This document shows positions 36,228 through 48,997 of a stretch of DNA of 64,000 bases, in pieces. Position 1 is the stretch's first letter. Each line of letters begins with the position of its first letter. Source of the DNA: Granulicella sp. (GTDB lineage: Bacteria > Acidobacteriota > Terriglobia > Terriglobales > Acidobacteriaceae); contig JANXYX010000012.1 in the NCBI GenBank assembly GCA_025408425.1, positions 165,432 to 229,431 of the forward strand. The letters run 5' to 3'. The translations under genes were made by a program, and so were the position numbers. The notes beneath the pieces were generated by a model. It made no database searches and was not told the origin of the DNA. It was given only the letters and a program-made list of their open reading frames with translations.

Positions 36228-37385
36228 TCAGGCGTAGAAGCGGGTAATGGCTTCGACTACGGTTTGTTGTTCGTCTTCGCGGAGTTCAGGGTACATGGGT
36301 AGTGCGAGGACTTCGGCGGCGGCGTGTTCGGTGTGGGGGAAGTCGCCGGATTTGTAGCCGAGGTGGGCGAGGCTGGTTTGCAGGTGGAGCGGTAGGGGGT
36401 AGTAGATTTCGCTGCCGATTTGGTGGTCGGTGAGGTATTGGCGGAGGGCGTCGCGGCGGGGGGCTCGGATGACGTACTGGTGGAAGACGGGGGTGGCGCG
36501 GGGATCGGTGATGGGGGGGACGATGCCTTCGGCAGCCGTGGAGGAGGTGAGTCCGGCGGCGCGGAAGAGTTGATCGTAGCGGGCGGCGTGGTCGCGGCGC
36601 TGCTGGTTCCAGCGAGGGAGATAGCGGAGTTTGACTTCGAGGACGGCTGCCTGGAGGGTGTCGAGGCGGGAGTTCCAGCCGATTTCGTCGTGGTAGTAGC
36701 GGCGGCGCATGCCGTGGGCGCGGAGCATGCGGGCGCGTTCGTCAATGTCGGTGGAGAGGGTTGTGACGAGGCCGGCGTCTCCGAAGGCGCTGAGGTTTTT
36801 GGTGGGGTAGAAGCTGAAGGCGGCGGCGTCGCCGAGGGCTCCGGCGGGGATTCCGTTCCAGGCGGCTCCGAAGGCCTGGGCTGCGTCTTCGATGAGGAGG
36901 AGGTTGAAGCGGTGTTTGAGGGCGGTAAGGGCGTCCCAGTCGGCGCATTGACCGTAGAGGTGGACGGGGAGGATGGCGCGGATGTGGTGACTGCCAGGGG
37001 CGCTGAGGAGCTCTTCTGCGGCTGTGGGGGAGAGATTGTAGGTGGCGGGGTCGATGTCGACGAGGAGGGGGGTGGCTCCGCAGCGGAGGATGGAGCTGAC
37101 GGTGGCGAAGAAGCTGAAGGGGGTGGTGATGACGGAGTCGCCTGGGCCGATTCCGGCGGCGGCCATGGCTAGCCAGAGAGCGTCGGTGCCGCTGGCGCAG
37201 CCGATGGCGTGGGTGGCGGCGCAGGCGGTGGCGGCGGCGCGCTCGAAGGTGGCGACCTCGGGGCCGAGGATGAATTTCTGGGAGATGCAGACGTTTTCTA
37301 TGGCGGCGAGGACTTCCTGCCGGATTTCTGCGAACTGGCGGGAGAAATCAAGCATCGGAACGGGTTGCGAATTGCTGTCTGGCAC
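36228..37385 (-). CDS. DegT/DnrJ/EryC1/StrS family aminotransferase
   Basis: A 385-residue PLP enzyme that would transaminate a nucleotide-linked keto sugar for cell-surface glycans. Visible are CASGTDALWLAMAAAGIGPGD, TPFSFFATVSSI, the cofactor-contacting EDAAQAFGA, FSFYPTKNLSAFGDAG with the PLP lysine, and MLRAHGMRRRYYHDEIGWNSRLD. No sugar-nucleotide gene lies next to it, so the exact sugar is unknown. It is probably monocistronic. Confidence 0.9.
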   Translation of the reverse strand: MPDSNSQPVPMLDFSRQFAEIRQEVLAAIENVCISQKFILGPEVATFERAAATACAATHAIGCASGTDALWLAMAAAGIGPGDSVITTPFSFFATVSSILRCGATPLLVDIDPATYNLSPTAAEELLSAPGSHHIRAILPVHLYGQCADWDALTALKHRFNLLLIEDAAQAFGAAWNGIPAGALGDAAAFSFYPTKNLSAFGDAGLVTTLSTDIDERARMLRAHGMRRRYYHDEIGWNSRLDTLQAAVLEVKLRYLPRWNQQRRDHAARYDQLFRAAGLTSSTAAEGIVPPITDPRATPVFHQYVIRAPRRDALRQYLTDHQIGSEIYYPLPLHLQTSLAHLGYKSGDFPHTEHAAAEVLALPMYPELREDEQQTVVEAITRFYA

Positions 37386-37639
37386 GTCTGTAATGGTATA
37401 CCGATGCTGTGGTTAGGTTGAGTGGCAGGACCACTGCCGCAAGATAATGGGATAGAAATTTGAACTGCAGAAGAGAGTCAGGTTGAAAAATGCGTTAGAT
37501 ACTCGTATCGTGAACAGGCTTGTGGAGATTGGATCTCATCTAACTCCAAGGAACCGATGCAGTTGAAGTATTGCGGCAGACCTTTTTATTTCAGGCGCAG
37601 GATTAACACGAAAGACAAGAACTAGAGGAGATCGGCACC

Positions 37640-37945
37640 ATGGATTCAAAGCCGGCACAGAATATTCAAGATACGTTCCTTAATACGGTGCGGAAAGACA
37701 AGAGCCCGATCACGATTTACCTGGTAAGTGGAGTGAAGCTGACGGGTAGAATTCGCTCTTTCGATAAATACTCCGTATTGCTGGAGAACAACAGTCAGGA
37801 ACAGTTGATCTTCAAACATGCGATTTCAACGGTGGTAAGCGGGCGCGTTGGAGCCCATACCGAATTGCGCTCGGAGACCCGGGTTCACGCGTCGTCTCCT
37901 GCTGGCAGTTCCGCTCAGGAAGCGACCGGGACGCATGGTCAATAA
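37640..37945 (+). CDS. hfq: RNA chaperone Hfq
   Basis: Hfq forms hexameric rings that pair small RNAs with mRNAs. The 101-residue product has the Sm1 region ([26 protein letters not shown] given only in part as [16 protein letters not shown]) with [14 protein letters not shown], and the Sm2 motif [10 protein letters not shown] 30-residue flexible C-terminal tail follows. GAGGAG lies 10 bases before the ATG. It is followed closely by hflX, the classical hfq-hflX pair. The 254 bases upstream hold no gene that I can see. Confidence 0.95.
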   Translation: MDSKPAQNIQDTFLNTVRKDKSPITIYLVSGVKLTGRIRSFDKYSVLLENNSQEQLIFKHAISTVVSGRVGAHTELRSETRVHASSPAGSSAQEATGTHGQ

Positions 37946-37969
37946 CCGTTGACTGTAGAAGACAAGAAA

Positions 37970-39445
37970 ATGAGTACGGGTAGAAGGGTGAAGCGGAGTC
38001 TTGTGGCGGCGCAGGAAGCTGCCGAAGAGGCTGCGCGCCACCCCCATGCAGAGCGTGCTGTGTTGGTAGCGGTCGAGTTTACCGGTCAACGGCGAAAGCT
38101 GACGGCCGCAGCCCAGATGGCTCGCAAAGCTGCGGCGGTGTCGGCAGGGTTGGTGGGGGCAGAGACGCTTGAGGACGAGGGCTCGGAAGTTTCGAGCGCG
38201 GTGCAGAGTAGGGCTGGAAAGAGGAGATCCGCGACGAGCGAGTTAGCTGATCTGGATTTTGAAGCTGCATTGGCCGAGTTTGAGGAGTTGGCCCGGAGTG
38301 CTGGCGCAGAGGTTGCAGCAACCATTATTCAGCGACGTCCAAGGCCTGATTCGGCGACGCTGGTAGGGCAAGGCAAGCTGGAAGAGATTGAAGGGGTACT
38401 GGCCTCGACGGGAGCTGATCTGGTGTTGTTCGACCATGATCTGACGCCGTCGCAGTTGCGCAATCTGGAAGCGAAGCTGCCGTGCCGTGTGATCGACCGA
38501 ACGCAGTTGATTCTGGATATTTTTGCTCGTCATGCAAGGACGCGGGAGGGTCAGCTGCAGGTGGAGTTGGCGCAGCTTGAGTACCAGCTGCCAAGGCTGG
38601 CAGGGCGGGGCAAGGCGATGTCGCAACTGGGCGGCGGTATCGGTACCCGCGGTCCGGGTGAGACACAACTGGAGACCGACCGGCGCAAGATCAATCTACG
38701 GATCGACCATGTGAAGGAACAGCTGGAGGCGGTGCGCCGGATCCGGCGGCAGCAGCGGCAACGGCGGGAGGCAGTGCCGGTGCCAGTGGTGGCGCTGGTG
38801 GGTTATACAAACGCTGGCAAGAGCACGCTGTTTAATGCGCTGACAGAGGCGGGAGTGCTGGAGTCGTCACGGATGTTTGCGACGCTGGACCCGAAGTTGA
38901 AACTACTGCAACTGCCCTCGCGCAGGAAGGTTCTGTTGTCGGATACGGTTGGATTTATACGCAACCTGCCGCATACGCTGGTGACCAGCTTTCGAGCGAC
39001 GCTGGAAGAGGTTGAGCGGGCAGAGCTTCTACTGCACGTCCGAGATGCTTCGAGCCCGATGATGGAAGAGCAAAAGGTGCAGGTGGAGCGAGTGCTGGCG
39101 GAGCTGGACGTATCAAAGAAGCCGGTAATTGAGGTGCTGAACAAGATTGACCTGGTGTCGGTGGACGGGATGATGCCGATGGGTGCTCCGGGGAGTATTG
39201 CAGTGTCGGGGCTGAAGAAGCTGGGCCTGAATCATCTGCTGGAGGCGATTGATGCGGCGCTGGTCGTTGATCCTCTGATTGAGATGCGATTCAAGATTCC
39301 ACAGTCGGAGGGAGCAGTGTTGGCGGCTCTGGAGGCTGGGGCGGTTCTGGAAGAGAAGCGGTTTGAGGGGAATGTGGCGTACCTGGCGGCAAGAGGGCCG
39401 GAGTCGCTATTGAACCGGTACCGAAGATTCATGCAGCGGACCTAA
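37970..39445 (+). CDS. hflX: Ribosome-associated GTPase HflX
   Basis: HflX is a GTPase that splits stalled or hibernating ribosomes. The product is about 491 residues. It has an N-terminal HflX domain ([33 protein letters not shown]), the Gly-rich linker [19 protein letters not shown], the G domain with GYTNAGKST at about 278-286, [11 protein letters not shown] and NKIDLV, and a C-terminal extension. The ATG at 37970 is given; a TTG seven codons upstream, four bases after hfq, is possible. Confidence 0.94.
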   Translation: MSTGRRVKRSLVAAQEAAEEAARHPHAERAVLVAVEFTGQRRKLTAAAQMARKAAAVSAGLVGAETLEDEGSEVSSAVQSRAGKRRSATSELADLDFEAALAEFEELARSAGAEVAATIIQRRPRPDSATLVGQGKLEEIEGVLASTGADLVLFDHDLTPSQLRNLEAKLPCRVIDRTQLILDIFARHARTREGQLQVELAQLEYQLPRLAGRGKAMSQLGGGIGTRGPGETQLETDRRKINLRIDHVKEQLEAVRRIRRQQRQRREAVPVPVVALVGYTNAGKSTLFNALTEAGVLESSRMFATLDPKLKLLQLPSRRKVLLSDTVGFIRNLPHTLVTSFRATLEEVERAELLLHVRDASSPMMEEQKVQVERVLAELDVSKKPVIEVLNKIDLVSVDGMMPMGAPGSIAVSGLKKLGLNHLLEAIDAALVVDPLIEMRFKIPQSEGAVLAALEAGAVLEEKRFEGNVAYLAARGPESLLNRYRRFMQRT

Positions 39446-39772
39446 ATAGCACAAGCCGCCTGATCGGGGAGCGGAGGTGGGGTCCCAGAATCACGCGGCC
39501 TGTGTGACCCAGAATAGGGTCCGGGTGGTGAAGTAATTTTATCGGAGGGGAGGCAGAATTCCAAGACTTTTCGAGGAATCGCCTTACTGTTCGATTATCG
39601 TCCGACCAAGCCGTTTATCGATGCAACTTGGTTTGACACTCCCGCAAGCGCTTTGCTAAAACTAGATGTACCGCAAACAACGTCTAACGCTCTTGGAGAC
39701 AAGGTCATCCACTCCAGGTCTGTGCGTTAGCGGACGAGGATTTCAGAAGCGGCTCCGGCCGACCCCCTTTTC
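39446..39772. other. Intergenic region before ATP synthase cluster
   Basis: I see no gene in these 327 bases. They contain a weak hairpin shortly after hflX (GGGTC ... GACCC around 39480-39511) and a sigma-70-like promoter near 39,633. The rest looks like a long 5' leader of about 100 bases for the atp transcript. Confidence 0.6.
39633..39662 (+). promoter_or_regulatory. Sigma-70-type promoter for the atp cluster
   Basis: A perfect TTGACA -35 box (39633-39638) is followed after 18 bases by TAAAAC (39657-39662), preceded by TG at the extended -10 position. It lies about 110 bases before the first atp gene. Confidence 0.55.
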
Positions 39773-40240
39773 ATGGATCAGATATTTAATCAAATCGGTG
39801 AACTTGTGCTCGGCTCCGTGCCGACCATGATCTTATTCATACTGCTGGTCATGGCGTATGGCTTTTTGGTGCGTCGGCCTCTGGATAAGATACTGGTGGA
39901 CCGGCGTGCGCGCACGAGCGGTGCGGTGGAGCAGGCTCGCAGTGCAATTGCAGCAGCGGAAGCAGAGACAACGGTCTACGAAGACAAGCTGCGCGCGGCC
40001 AAGAACGAAATATTCCAGGCGCGGGACCAAAAATTGAAGCAGTGGAGTGCCGAACGGGATGCTGCCGTTGATCAGGTGCGGCAGGAGACGGACGAGAAGA
40101 TCAAGGCGGCTCGTCTGGATATAGAGCAGAGTGCGGCGACGGCGAAGCTGCAGATTGAAGGCTTGAGCGCCGAGTTGAGCGCGCAGATTCTTCGCGCGGT
40201 TCTGCCGGCTGGCATCAACGCCCAGGAGATCACCCAGTGA
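39773..40240 (+). CDS. ATP synthase F0 subunit b-type (b')
   Basis: A 155-residue stator subunit. One N-terminal membrane helix (VPTMILFILLVMAYGFLVRRPL) is followed by a long charged coiled coil (AARLDIEQSAATAKLQIEG), as in the b subunit of F-type ATP synthase. Two b-like genes stand in tandem, suggesting a b/b' heterodimer stalk. The ATG at 39773 begins the cluster. Genes for a and c are not here. Confidence 0.85.
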   Translation: MDQIFNQIGELVLGSVPTMILFILLVMAYGFLVRRPLDKILVDRRARTSGAVEQARSAIAAAEAETTVYEDKLRAAKNEIFQARDQKLKQWSAERDAAVDQVRQETDEKIKAARLDIEQSAATAKLQIEGLSAELSAQILRAVLPAGINAQEITQ

Positions 40241-40950
40241 CAATTTCCACGATAAAGAGATTGCTGTCTGGATTGGTGCTGCTTGGAGTGCTGGCTTCGC
40301 CTGTGCGTCATGCTCTAGCGCAGGCTGGTGCTGCCAGTGAACAGGCGAGTACCTCTGAGGCGCAGACAGCAGATAAGAATAAGCCAGAGCAGGACGAGAA
40401 CGATGCGTATTTGCATTCGCCTTCGGTGAAGGCGATTGGCGCCAAGCTGGGCATGAGTCCGGAGCGGGCAGCAACGGTGTTTCAGGTGTTGAACTTCGCG
40501 ATTCTCGCCGTGCTGGTTGGTGGATTTTTGTTGAAGGCGCTGCCAAAGGCATTCCGCAATAGAAATTCTGCGATTCAGAAGCATCTGGTCGATGCACAGA
40601 CGGCGACTGAAGAGGCTACTGCTCGGCTTAATAGCGTTGAGGCCAGGCTGGGTAAGCTTGATAGCCAGATTGCTGCGATGCGCGAGCAGGCTGATAAGGA
40701 TTCTGTGCTGGACGAGCAGCGGATCAAGGCTTCTGTAATAGAAGAGAATAAGAAGATTTTGGAAGCTGCTGAGCAGGAGATTGCCGCAGCGACTACCCAG
40801 GCCCAGCGGCAGCTTCAGCAGTATGCGGCTGAATTGGCGATTGAGCAGGCGGCCCGCAAGCTGGTAGTGAGTGCTGAGACCGATCGATTGCTGGTGCAGG
40901 GGTTTGCGCGGCGTTTGGCTGGGGATGACTCCAAGGAAGGGCAGAACTAA
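40237..40950 (+). CDS. atpF: ATP synthase F0 subunit b with signal-like N-terminal extension
   Basis: A 237-residue b-subunit homologue. It starts with GTG overlapping the preceding stop (GTGA). Unlike the first b gene it has an extra hydrophobic N-terminal segment (LLSGLVLLGVLASPV, then ALAQA) resembling a cleavable signal peptide. An acidic linker, the real membrane anchor (VFQVLNFAILAVLVGGFLLK) and a coiled coil ending AARKLVVS follow. The extension is about 60 residues longer than in E. coli AtpF. It ends one base into atpH. Confidence 0.88.
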   Translation: MTISTIKRLLSGLVLLGVLASPVRHALAQAGAASEQASTSEAQTADKNKPEQDENDAYLHSPSVKAIGAKLGMSPERAATVFQVLNFAILAVLVGGFLLKALPKAFRNRNSAIQKHLVDAQTATEEATARLNSVEARLGKLDSQIAAMREQADKDSVLDEQRIKASVIEENKKILEAAEQEIAAATTQAQRQLQQYAAELAIEQAARKLVVSAETDRLLVQGFARRLAGDDSKEGQN

Positions 40951-41489
40951 TGTCAGTTATTGCTCTTCGTTACGCAAGTGCATTGGCGTCGGTGGTCGCT
41001 TCCTCGCGATTAGATTTGAAGGCTGCGCAGCAGCAGTTGAATGACTTTGAGGCTACGTTTGATGGTAGCCGCGAGTTGCGTGAGGCTCTGATGAATCCGT
41101 CAATTTCGAGCGATCAGAAGCTGAAAGTTCTGGATGCGATTGCCGGCCGGATTGGGATGTTTCCGCAGGTGCGCAATTTTATTGCGGTGATTATGGATCA
41201 TCAGCGTCTTGCAGAGTTTGGCGAGATCGTAGCGCATTATGCAGCGGTTTCCGACAGGCAGTCTGGTTTTGTCGAGGCTGAGATTACGAGTGCGCATTCT
41301 TTGAACGAAGAAGATCGCGCGCAGCTTGAAGCGCAAGTTGCGAAGCTAGCGGGCGGTCATATTCATGCTACGTATCGTGAAGATGCGACCCTGCTGGGCG
41401 GCGCTGTGGTGCGGATAGGTTCGACGGTTTATGACGGTTCGATACGGGCCCAGTTGTTGCAGCTGAAGCAGAAGCTGGTGAACGCGTAG
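40950..41489 (+). CDS. atpH: ATP synthase F1 subunit delta
   Basis: A 179-residue OSCP/delta subunit joining the b stalk to F1. It has the typical N-terminal helical domain (ALRYASALASVVASS, then LREALMNPSISSDQKLKVLDAI) and a C-terminal domain with VEAEITSAHSLNEEDR and the conserved LLGGAVVRIGSTVYDGSIRAQL. The ATG overlaps the atpF stop by one base. Confidence 0.94.
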   Translation: MSVIALRYASALASVVASSRLDLKAAQQQLNDFEATFDGSRELREALMNPSISSDQKLKVLDAIAGRIGMFPQVRNFIAVIMDHQRLAEFGEIVAHYAAVSDRQSGFVEAEITSAHSLNEEDRAQLEAQVAKLAGGHIHATYREDATLLGGAVVRIGSTVYDGSIRAQLLQLKQKLVNA

Positions 41490-41526
41490 ATTTCTGTAAG
41501 GTTTCGCAAAGTTTCTAACGAATTGA

Positions 41527-43095
<1,569 letters not shown>

Positions 43096-43098
43096 ACC

Positions 43099-44187
43099 AT
43101 GGCAAACGTACTCGATTTACGGCGACGCATCCGCAGTGTGAAGAACACGCGGCAGATCACGAAGGCCATGAAGATGGTGTCGGCTGCAAAGTTGCGCCGG
43201 GCGCAGGAGCGTGCAATGCTGGCGCGGCCGTACGCTCATATGCTGACGAACGTGCTGGATTCTCTGGTGCGTAGAACAGATCTTTACGGTGAGGAAGGCA
43301 ATATTCTGCATCCTCTGCTGGTAGAGCGCGAAGAGAAGAATGTTCTGGTGGTAGTCGTTGCAGGCGATAAGGGTTTTGCAGGCGCCTTCAATTCGAACAT
43401 CACGAAGGCAGCGCAAGGCTTTATCGATTCACGCCGGGCCGCTGGGCAGAGTGTCGATGTCGAGCCGGTTGGACGGAAGGCGCGGGATCTGTTCCGCAAG
43501 CGTTATCCGACCGCCGTGTATGAAAAGACGGAAGAACACTACGACAACGATCTGGCTACGCACTACGAGACATTGCGTCATCGCAGCGCGCCGGTTGAAG
43601 TGACAGGCGAGCATCAGACTCTGCTGTTGAAGCTGGAGTTCGATGAGGTGACGGCGATGAGCCACTCTATCGTCGAACGCTATGAGAGTGCAGAGATCGA
43701 CTCGGTTTACGTGGTGTACAACGAGTTCAAGTCGGTGATCTCGCAGCGGTTGGTAGTAGAGAAGTTGCTTCCGATCCGCAAGCTTGGTTCGCATGAGATT
43801 ACGGCGGCCGAGGAGATGACCGAGGAGGAGAAGGAAGCGGCTGGGCGTGCGGCGCAGACTGCAGGAGTCAGCCTGACTGAGCCCGAAGAGAGTGAGTTTG
43901 AGGCGGAGGCCAGAAAGTTTGGAACGGCCGAGGTTGATTACATCTTTGATCAGGCTCCGTACCGGCTGTTTCGTCACCTGATGCCTCGGTATGTCACGAC
44001 ACAGATCTTTCATGCTTTGCTGGAGAGCGTGGCTGCTGAGCATGCAGCCCGGATGACGGCAATGGATTCGGCGACGAACAATGCTGGAGATATGATTGAT
44101 GCGCTCTCGCTCACGATGAACCGTGTGCGGCAGGCAGCGATTACGAAGGAAATTATTGAAATTGTGAGTGGTGCAGCTGCTCTGTAG
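43099..44187 (+). CDS. atpG: ATP synthase F1 subunit gamma, with extra internal segments
   Basis: The central rotor shaft of F1. Both terminal coiled-coil helices are canonical: LRRRIRSVKNTRQITKAMKM at the N terminus and the C-terminal NAGDMIDALSLTMNRVRQAAITKEI. At 362 residues it is about 75 longer than E. coli gamma. The surplus is mainly an acidic stretch at about 234-275 (EEMTEEEKEAAG, EPEESEFEAEA), plus expansion around 143-185. These fall in the globular part, not the shaft. Confidence 0.93.
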   Translation: MANVLDLRRRIRSVKNTRQITKAMKMVSAAKLRRAQERAMLARPYAHMLTNVLDSLVRRTDLYGEEGNILHPLLVEREEKNVLVVVVAGDKGFAGAFNSNITKAAQGFIDSRRAAGQSVDVEPVGRKARDLFRKRYPTAVYEKTEEHYDNDLATHYETLRHRSAPVEVTGEHQTLLLKLEFDEVTAMSHSIVERYESAEIDSVYVVYNEFKSVISQRLVVEKLLPIRKLGSHEITAAEEMTEEEKEAAGRAAQTAGVSLTEPEESEFEAEARKFGTAEVDYIFDQAPYRLFRHLMPRYVTTQIFHALLESVAAEHAARMTAMDSATNNAGDMIDALSLTMNRVRQAAITKEIIEIVSGAAAL

Positions 44188-45681
<1,494 letters not shown>

Positions 45682-45683
45682 CA

Positions 45684-46118
45684 ATGGCAGAGACTACGAC
45701 CAATACGGGGCTTTTAGCGGTTCGGCTGGTAACGCCGGATCGCGTCCTGCTGGATGCAACGGCGGAGGCGGTTGAGTTGCCGTCGATGTCGGGGTATCTG
45801 GAGGCGCTGTACGGCGCTGCGCCTTTGCTGGCGGAGCTAGGTGCTGGCGAAGTGCGGCTGCATGGCGGCTCGGCTGGGGAACAGCGGTTCTTCGTAGCCT
45901 GGGGCTTTGTCGAAGTGCTGCCGGAGCGAGTTACGATTCTGGCCGAGACGGCGTTGCATCCGAACGAAATCGACGTGGCTGAAGCACAGCTGGAGTTGCA
46001 AGAAGGCGACAAGCTGTGGAATGAGGCTGGAGACGATGGCGGGAAGTATGACGAAGCCAACGCTGTAACGCGGCAGGCGGAAGAGAAGATCTCTTCTGCC
46101 GAAGGTAAGAGCAGCTAG
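45684..46118 (+). CDS. atpC: ATP synthase F1 subunit epsilon
   Basis: A 144-residue epsilon subunit that inhibits ATP hydrolysis and links gamma to the c-ring. The N-terminal beta-sandwich is recognisable (LAVRLVTPDRVLLDATAEAVELPSM in part), with AEAVELPSMSGYLEALYGAAPLLAELG aligning to the usual pGxLGILPgHAPL region. A C-terminal helix pair follows. The cluster ends here with a 15-bp terminator hairpin. Confidence 0.9.
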   Translation: MAETTTNTGLLAVRLVTPDRVLLDATAEAVELPSMSGYLEALYGAAPLLAELGAGEVRLHGGSAGEQRFFVAWGFVEVLPERVTILAETALHPNEIDVAEAQLELQEGDKLWNEAGDDGGKYDEANAVTRQAEEKISSAEGKSS

Positions 46119-46156
46119 CGCTAGCTGTATTCAGTCACTTTCTATTAGAAAGACAA

Positions 46157-46197
46157 GAAGAGAGGCCCGGCGATTGCCGGGCCTCTCTTCTTGTTCT
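46157..46197. terminator. Terminator between atp cluster and aroDE
   Basis: A perfect 15-bp stem (GAAGAGAGGCCCGGC and its complement, 46157-46190) with a GATT loop is followed by TTGTTCT on the plus strand. It sits between two convergent genes and probably acts in both directions. Confidence 0.88.
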
Positions 46198-46204
46198 GGA
46201 GTGG

Positions 46205-47803
46205 CTACTTGCTCCTGGTCTTTGCAGCTTTGGCAGGGGGTGTTGCGGTCTCTTGTGCTGCCTCGGCCTGTTGACGCAGGGCGTGGATGACTACGCGCAG
46301 CATCTCTTCTTCTGGGGCGGGTTTGCCGGTGAAGATTTCGAACTGGCGTGCACCCTGCTGGACGAACATTTCAATTCCCGTGATGATGGGGATGTTCTGT
46401 TGGCGGGCTAGACGGAGGAGTGGGGTTTCAAGTGGGTTATAGACGAGGTCGAAGACCAATTTGGTGTTGAGGTCTTTGGCTTCGAGCAGTTGTGCAGCTT
46501 TCAGACCAGTCATCCCGATGGGCGTGGCGTTGATGATGACGTCGAAGCTGGTCTTGGAGACCGCATCCTTCTTGATGGTCTTTGCTCCCGACTGCTTGGC
46601 GAGCTTCTGGCCGGTCTCGGGAGTGCGGTTGAGGATGAAGACGTCGGCACCCTTATCGCGGAGGCCGAAGACCGCGGCGCGTGCAGCACCGCCGGCACCT
46701 AGTACAAGCGCCTTGGCGCCACGCAGGGCCATGCGCTTTTCGAGCGGGCCTGTGATTCCTGCGACGTCGGTGTTGAAGCCGTAGAGCTTACCATCCTGAC
46801 GCAGGACGGTATTGCAGGCGCCGATCTTTGCTGAGAGCGGATCGGTGTGCTCAAGGTGGGCCATGATCTCCTGCTTGAGGGGCATCGTGACGCTAAGGCC
46901 CTGGATTGGGATCTCATGAACGAGTTTGAGGAGGTCGGCGAGTTTGGAGGTCTGGAGCGCGAGGTAGACTGCGTTGACGGTTTCACGGCGGAAGGCCGTG
47001 TTCATCATGATGGGTGAAAGGGAGTTGCGGACGGGGTTACCGGCTACGCCAAAGACCTTGGTTGCGGTGTCGACCTGGTCGATGCGATAGGTTTCGATGA
47101 GGGTCCGAGCGGCGATCTGGCCGGGGCCGGTCTCCTCGCCAGCGGTGGCTGCAGCAAAGGTGAAAGCACTGCCTGCACGGACGCCAAGGACACGTGAGAT
47201 GATGCCGGCCTCTCCCATGCAGATGGCGATGATGTTGGAGTGGTCCTCCATGCGTTCGAGGAATTGCATGAGGGTGACGTTGTCGGCGAGGGACTTGGCC
47301 GTTGGCACGATCTTGTAGAAATCCGGGTGAAAGGGCTTGATGCGCTCGTAGATTGCGTCGAGATCTTTCGTGGCCGTGAAGTCGTGGTGGCTGATAATGA
47401 GCGCGATGCCAGTCTCACGGAGCTTTTGCAACTCACCCTTCTTGAGAGCTTCAACAGATTCGAGTTCTATGTCTGCGATCTGGAATCCGGAAGTGGCGGC
47501 TTTCATGAGGATTTCCAGCTCAGCCGCAACCGTGCCGTCGAACTTGCCTCCGTTTGCAGTGCGTCGACAGGTAGCGATTGCAGTCGCGGCGGTATTGTCG
47601 GCCAGAAACTGCTTGAGCTTCGGTAGCGCTAGCAGGGGCTTGTCGAGGTAATCGAGACGGAACTCCAGGAAGGGCGTCTCTTTGACGACTGCATTGGCCT
47701 TTTCGAGCATTTCGGTGGGAGTGAAGCCAATGATGGCTACACAAACTTTTCCGATGCGTGGACGGAGGAATTGGGGGACTACGGTTGGCACATTCGTTCT
47801 CAT
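46205..47803 (-). CDS. Bifunctional 3-dehydroquinate dehydratase / shikimate dehydrogenase
   Basis: A 532-residue fusion of two shikimate enzymes. Residues about 15-240 form a type I dehydroquinase (VAIIGFTP, FLEFRLDYLD, the catalytic-His motif ISHHDF, Schiff-base-lysine region FYKIVPTAKS). Residues about 250-510 form AroE (VAGNPVRNSLSPIMMNTAF, VTMPLKQEIM, GFNTDVAG, NADP loop LVLGAGGAARAAV, INATPIGM). It follows AroB in the pathway. Such aroD-aroE fusions are known from plants and some bacteria. The start at 47803 gives a short lead before the first strand. Confidence 0.94.
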   Translation of the reverse strand: MRTNVPTVVPQFLRPRIGKVCVAIIGFTPTEMLEKANAVVKETPFLEFRLDYLDKPLLALPKLKQFLADNTAATAIATCRRTANGGKFDGTVAAELEILMKAATSGFQIADIELESVEALKKGELQKLRETGIALIISHHDFTATKDLDAIYERIKPFHPDFYKIVPTAKSLADNVTLMQFLERMEDHSNIIAICMGEAGIISRVLGVRAGSAFTFAAATAGEETGPGQIAARTLIETYRIDQVDTATKVFGVAGNPVRNSLSPIMMNTAFRRETVNAVYLALQTSKLADLLKLVHEIPIQGLSVTMPLKQEIMAHLEHTDPLSAKIGACNTVLRQDGKLYGFNTDVAGITGPLEKRMALRGAKALVLGAGGAARAAVFGLRDKGADVFILNRTPETGQKLAKQSGAKTIKKDAVSKTSFDVIINATPIGMTGLKAAQLLEAKDLNTKLVFDLVYNPLETPLLRLARQQNIPIITGIEMFVQQGARQFEIFTGKPAPEEEMLRVVIHALRQQAEAAQETATPPAKAAKTRSK

Positions 47804-48142
47804 GGATACAATCGCGGTATATTACAGACCCGCAGGTTAGGATGCAAACTTATCTCAGTACTACATTATAGATGCCCGGAAGTATTGGCGGCACCTAGAC
47901 TAAGACGCTAAAAGGTCGCAAACGTTGGGTTTGTCGGGCAATTATGCATTGGTCGACACCAAGTCTGCAGTCCAGCAATAAGGTATACCAGAGGCGAGGG
48001 CTGCAATCTGGCAAAAATACACGGGTCATTATTGCAGATTGGCGGCTGGATGTGGCCATGTCGTGTGCTGTGGATTGCCGGAGCGTCAATGGGGCTGTTT
48101 GAAGCACTAGAATTGTGATTTGAGGTGGGTTGAGGGGGCGAG
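47804..48142. other. Intergenic region without recognised gene
   Basis: In these 339 bases I see no credible coding sequence, RNA gene or terminator. The region is less GC-rich than its neighbours. It separates the divergent aroDE and pgeF genes, so it must hold both promoters, but none is clear enough to place. Confidence 0.5.
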
Positions 48143-48994
48143 ATGGAGGTTGTGCAGGCCTTGGGTTGGGACCGGTATGGGTGGCTACGGCATGGTTTCA
48201 GTACGCGTGGGGGCGGGGTTTCCACTGTTTATTCGGGTGGGGAAGAGGCGGGAGAGCTGAATCTGGGGTGGACGAATGAGGATGATCCGGCGCGGGTGGC
48301 GGAGAATCGGGGACGTTTTACGCGGACGGTTACTGGTGAAATAGCTGGTAAAGCTGGTTGGCCGCTGGTCACTTTGAGACAGGTCCATTCTGACGGCGTT
48401 CGGGTGGTGCGAAGGGGGGATGGAGCGTTGGAGGGCAGGCTGCAGACGGACGAGGGGAAGGCCGTTTGGGAGGGGGACGGCTTGATAACGAATGTTCCGG
48501 GTGTGCTGCTGGGGATTCAGACGGCGGATTGTGTCCCGGTGATGGTCGTGGATGTGGGCAAGAAGGTGGTGGGGGTGTTCCATGCGGGTTGGCGGGGGAC
48601 GCTGGCTGGGATTGTGGCGCGGGGAGTAGATGCGATGAAGGCGGAGTACGGGTCGCGGGAAGAGGATCTGGCGGCGGCGGTGGGGCCGAGTATTGGGGCC
48701 TGCTGCTATTCGGTAGGGGAGGAGGTTCGGAGAGGGTTTGAGGCTGGGTATGGGTATGGCGGGGAGTTATTCGAGGAGGTGGGCGGGGAGACGAGGTTTG
48801 ATCTCTGGGAGGCGAATCGGCGGCAGTTGGTGGACGCAGGGGTATCTGCGGAGAGGATTGCCGTGGTGGGAGAATGTACGGCTTGTGCCCTGGATGCGGC
48901 GGGGCGGAGGAGATACTTTTCGCACCGCGCGGAGAAGGGGTTTGCGGGGCGGATGCTGAGTGTGGTGGGCGTGATGGGAAGCCAGCCCAAATAG
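48143..48994 (+). CDS. pgeF: Purine nucleoside phosphorylase / laccase-domain protein (YfiH family)
   Basis: A 283-residue YfiH/PgeF-type protein. Family motifs are visible: RHGFSTRGGGVS at the N terminus, LRQVHSDGV, GDGLITNVPGVLLGIQTADCVPV (metal-site His and Cys in TADC), VFHAGWRGTLAGI (second His), and AVGPSIGACCYSVGEEV. Members have been reported as purine nucleoside phosphorylases or as peptidoglycan-editing factors, so the exact role is open. The ATG has GAGGGGG upstream. Confidence 0.9.
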   Translation: MEVVQALGWDRYGWLRHGFSTRGGGVSTVYSGGEEAGELNLGWTNEDDPARVAENRGRFTRTVTGEIAGKAGWPLVTLRQVHSDGVRVVRRGDGALEGRLQTDEGKAVWEGDGLITNVPGVLLGIQTADCVPVMVVDVGKKVVGVFHAGWRGTLAGIVARGVDAMKAEYGSREEDLAAAVGPSIGACCYSVGEEVRRGFEAGYGYGGELFEEVGGETRFDLWEANRRQLVDAGVSAERIAVVGECTACALDAAGRRRYFSHRAEKGFAGRMLSVVGVMGSQPK

Positions 48995-48997
48995 CGA

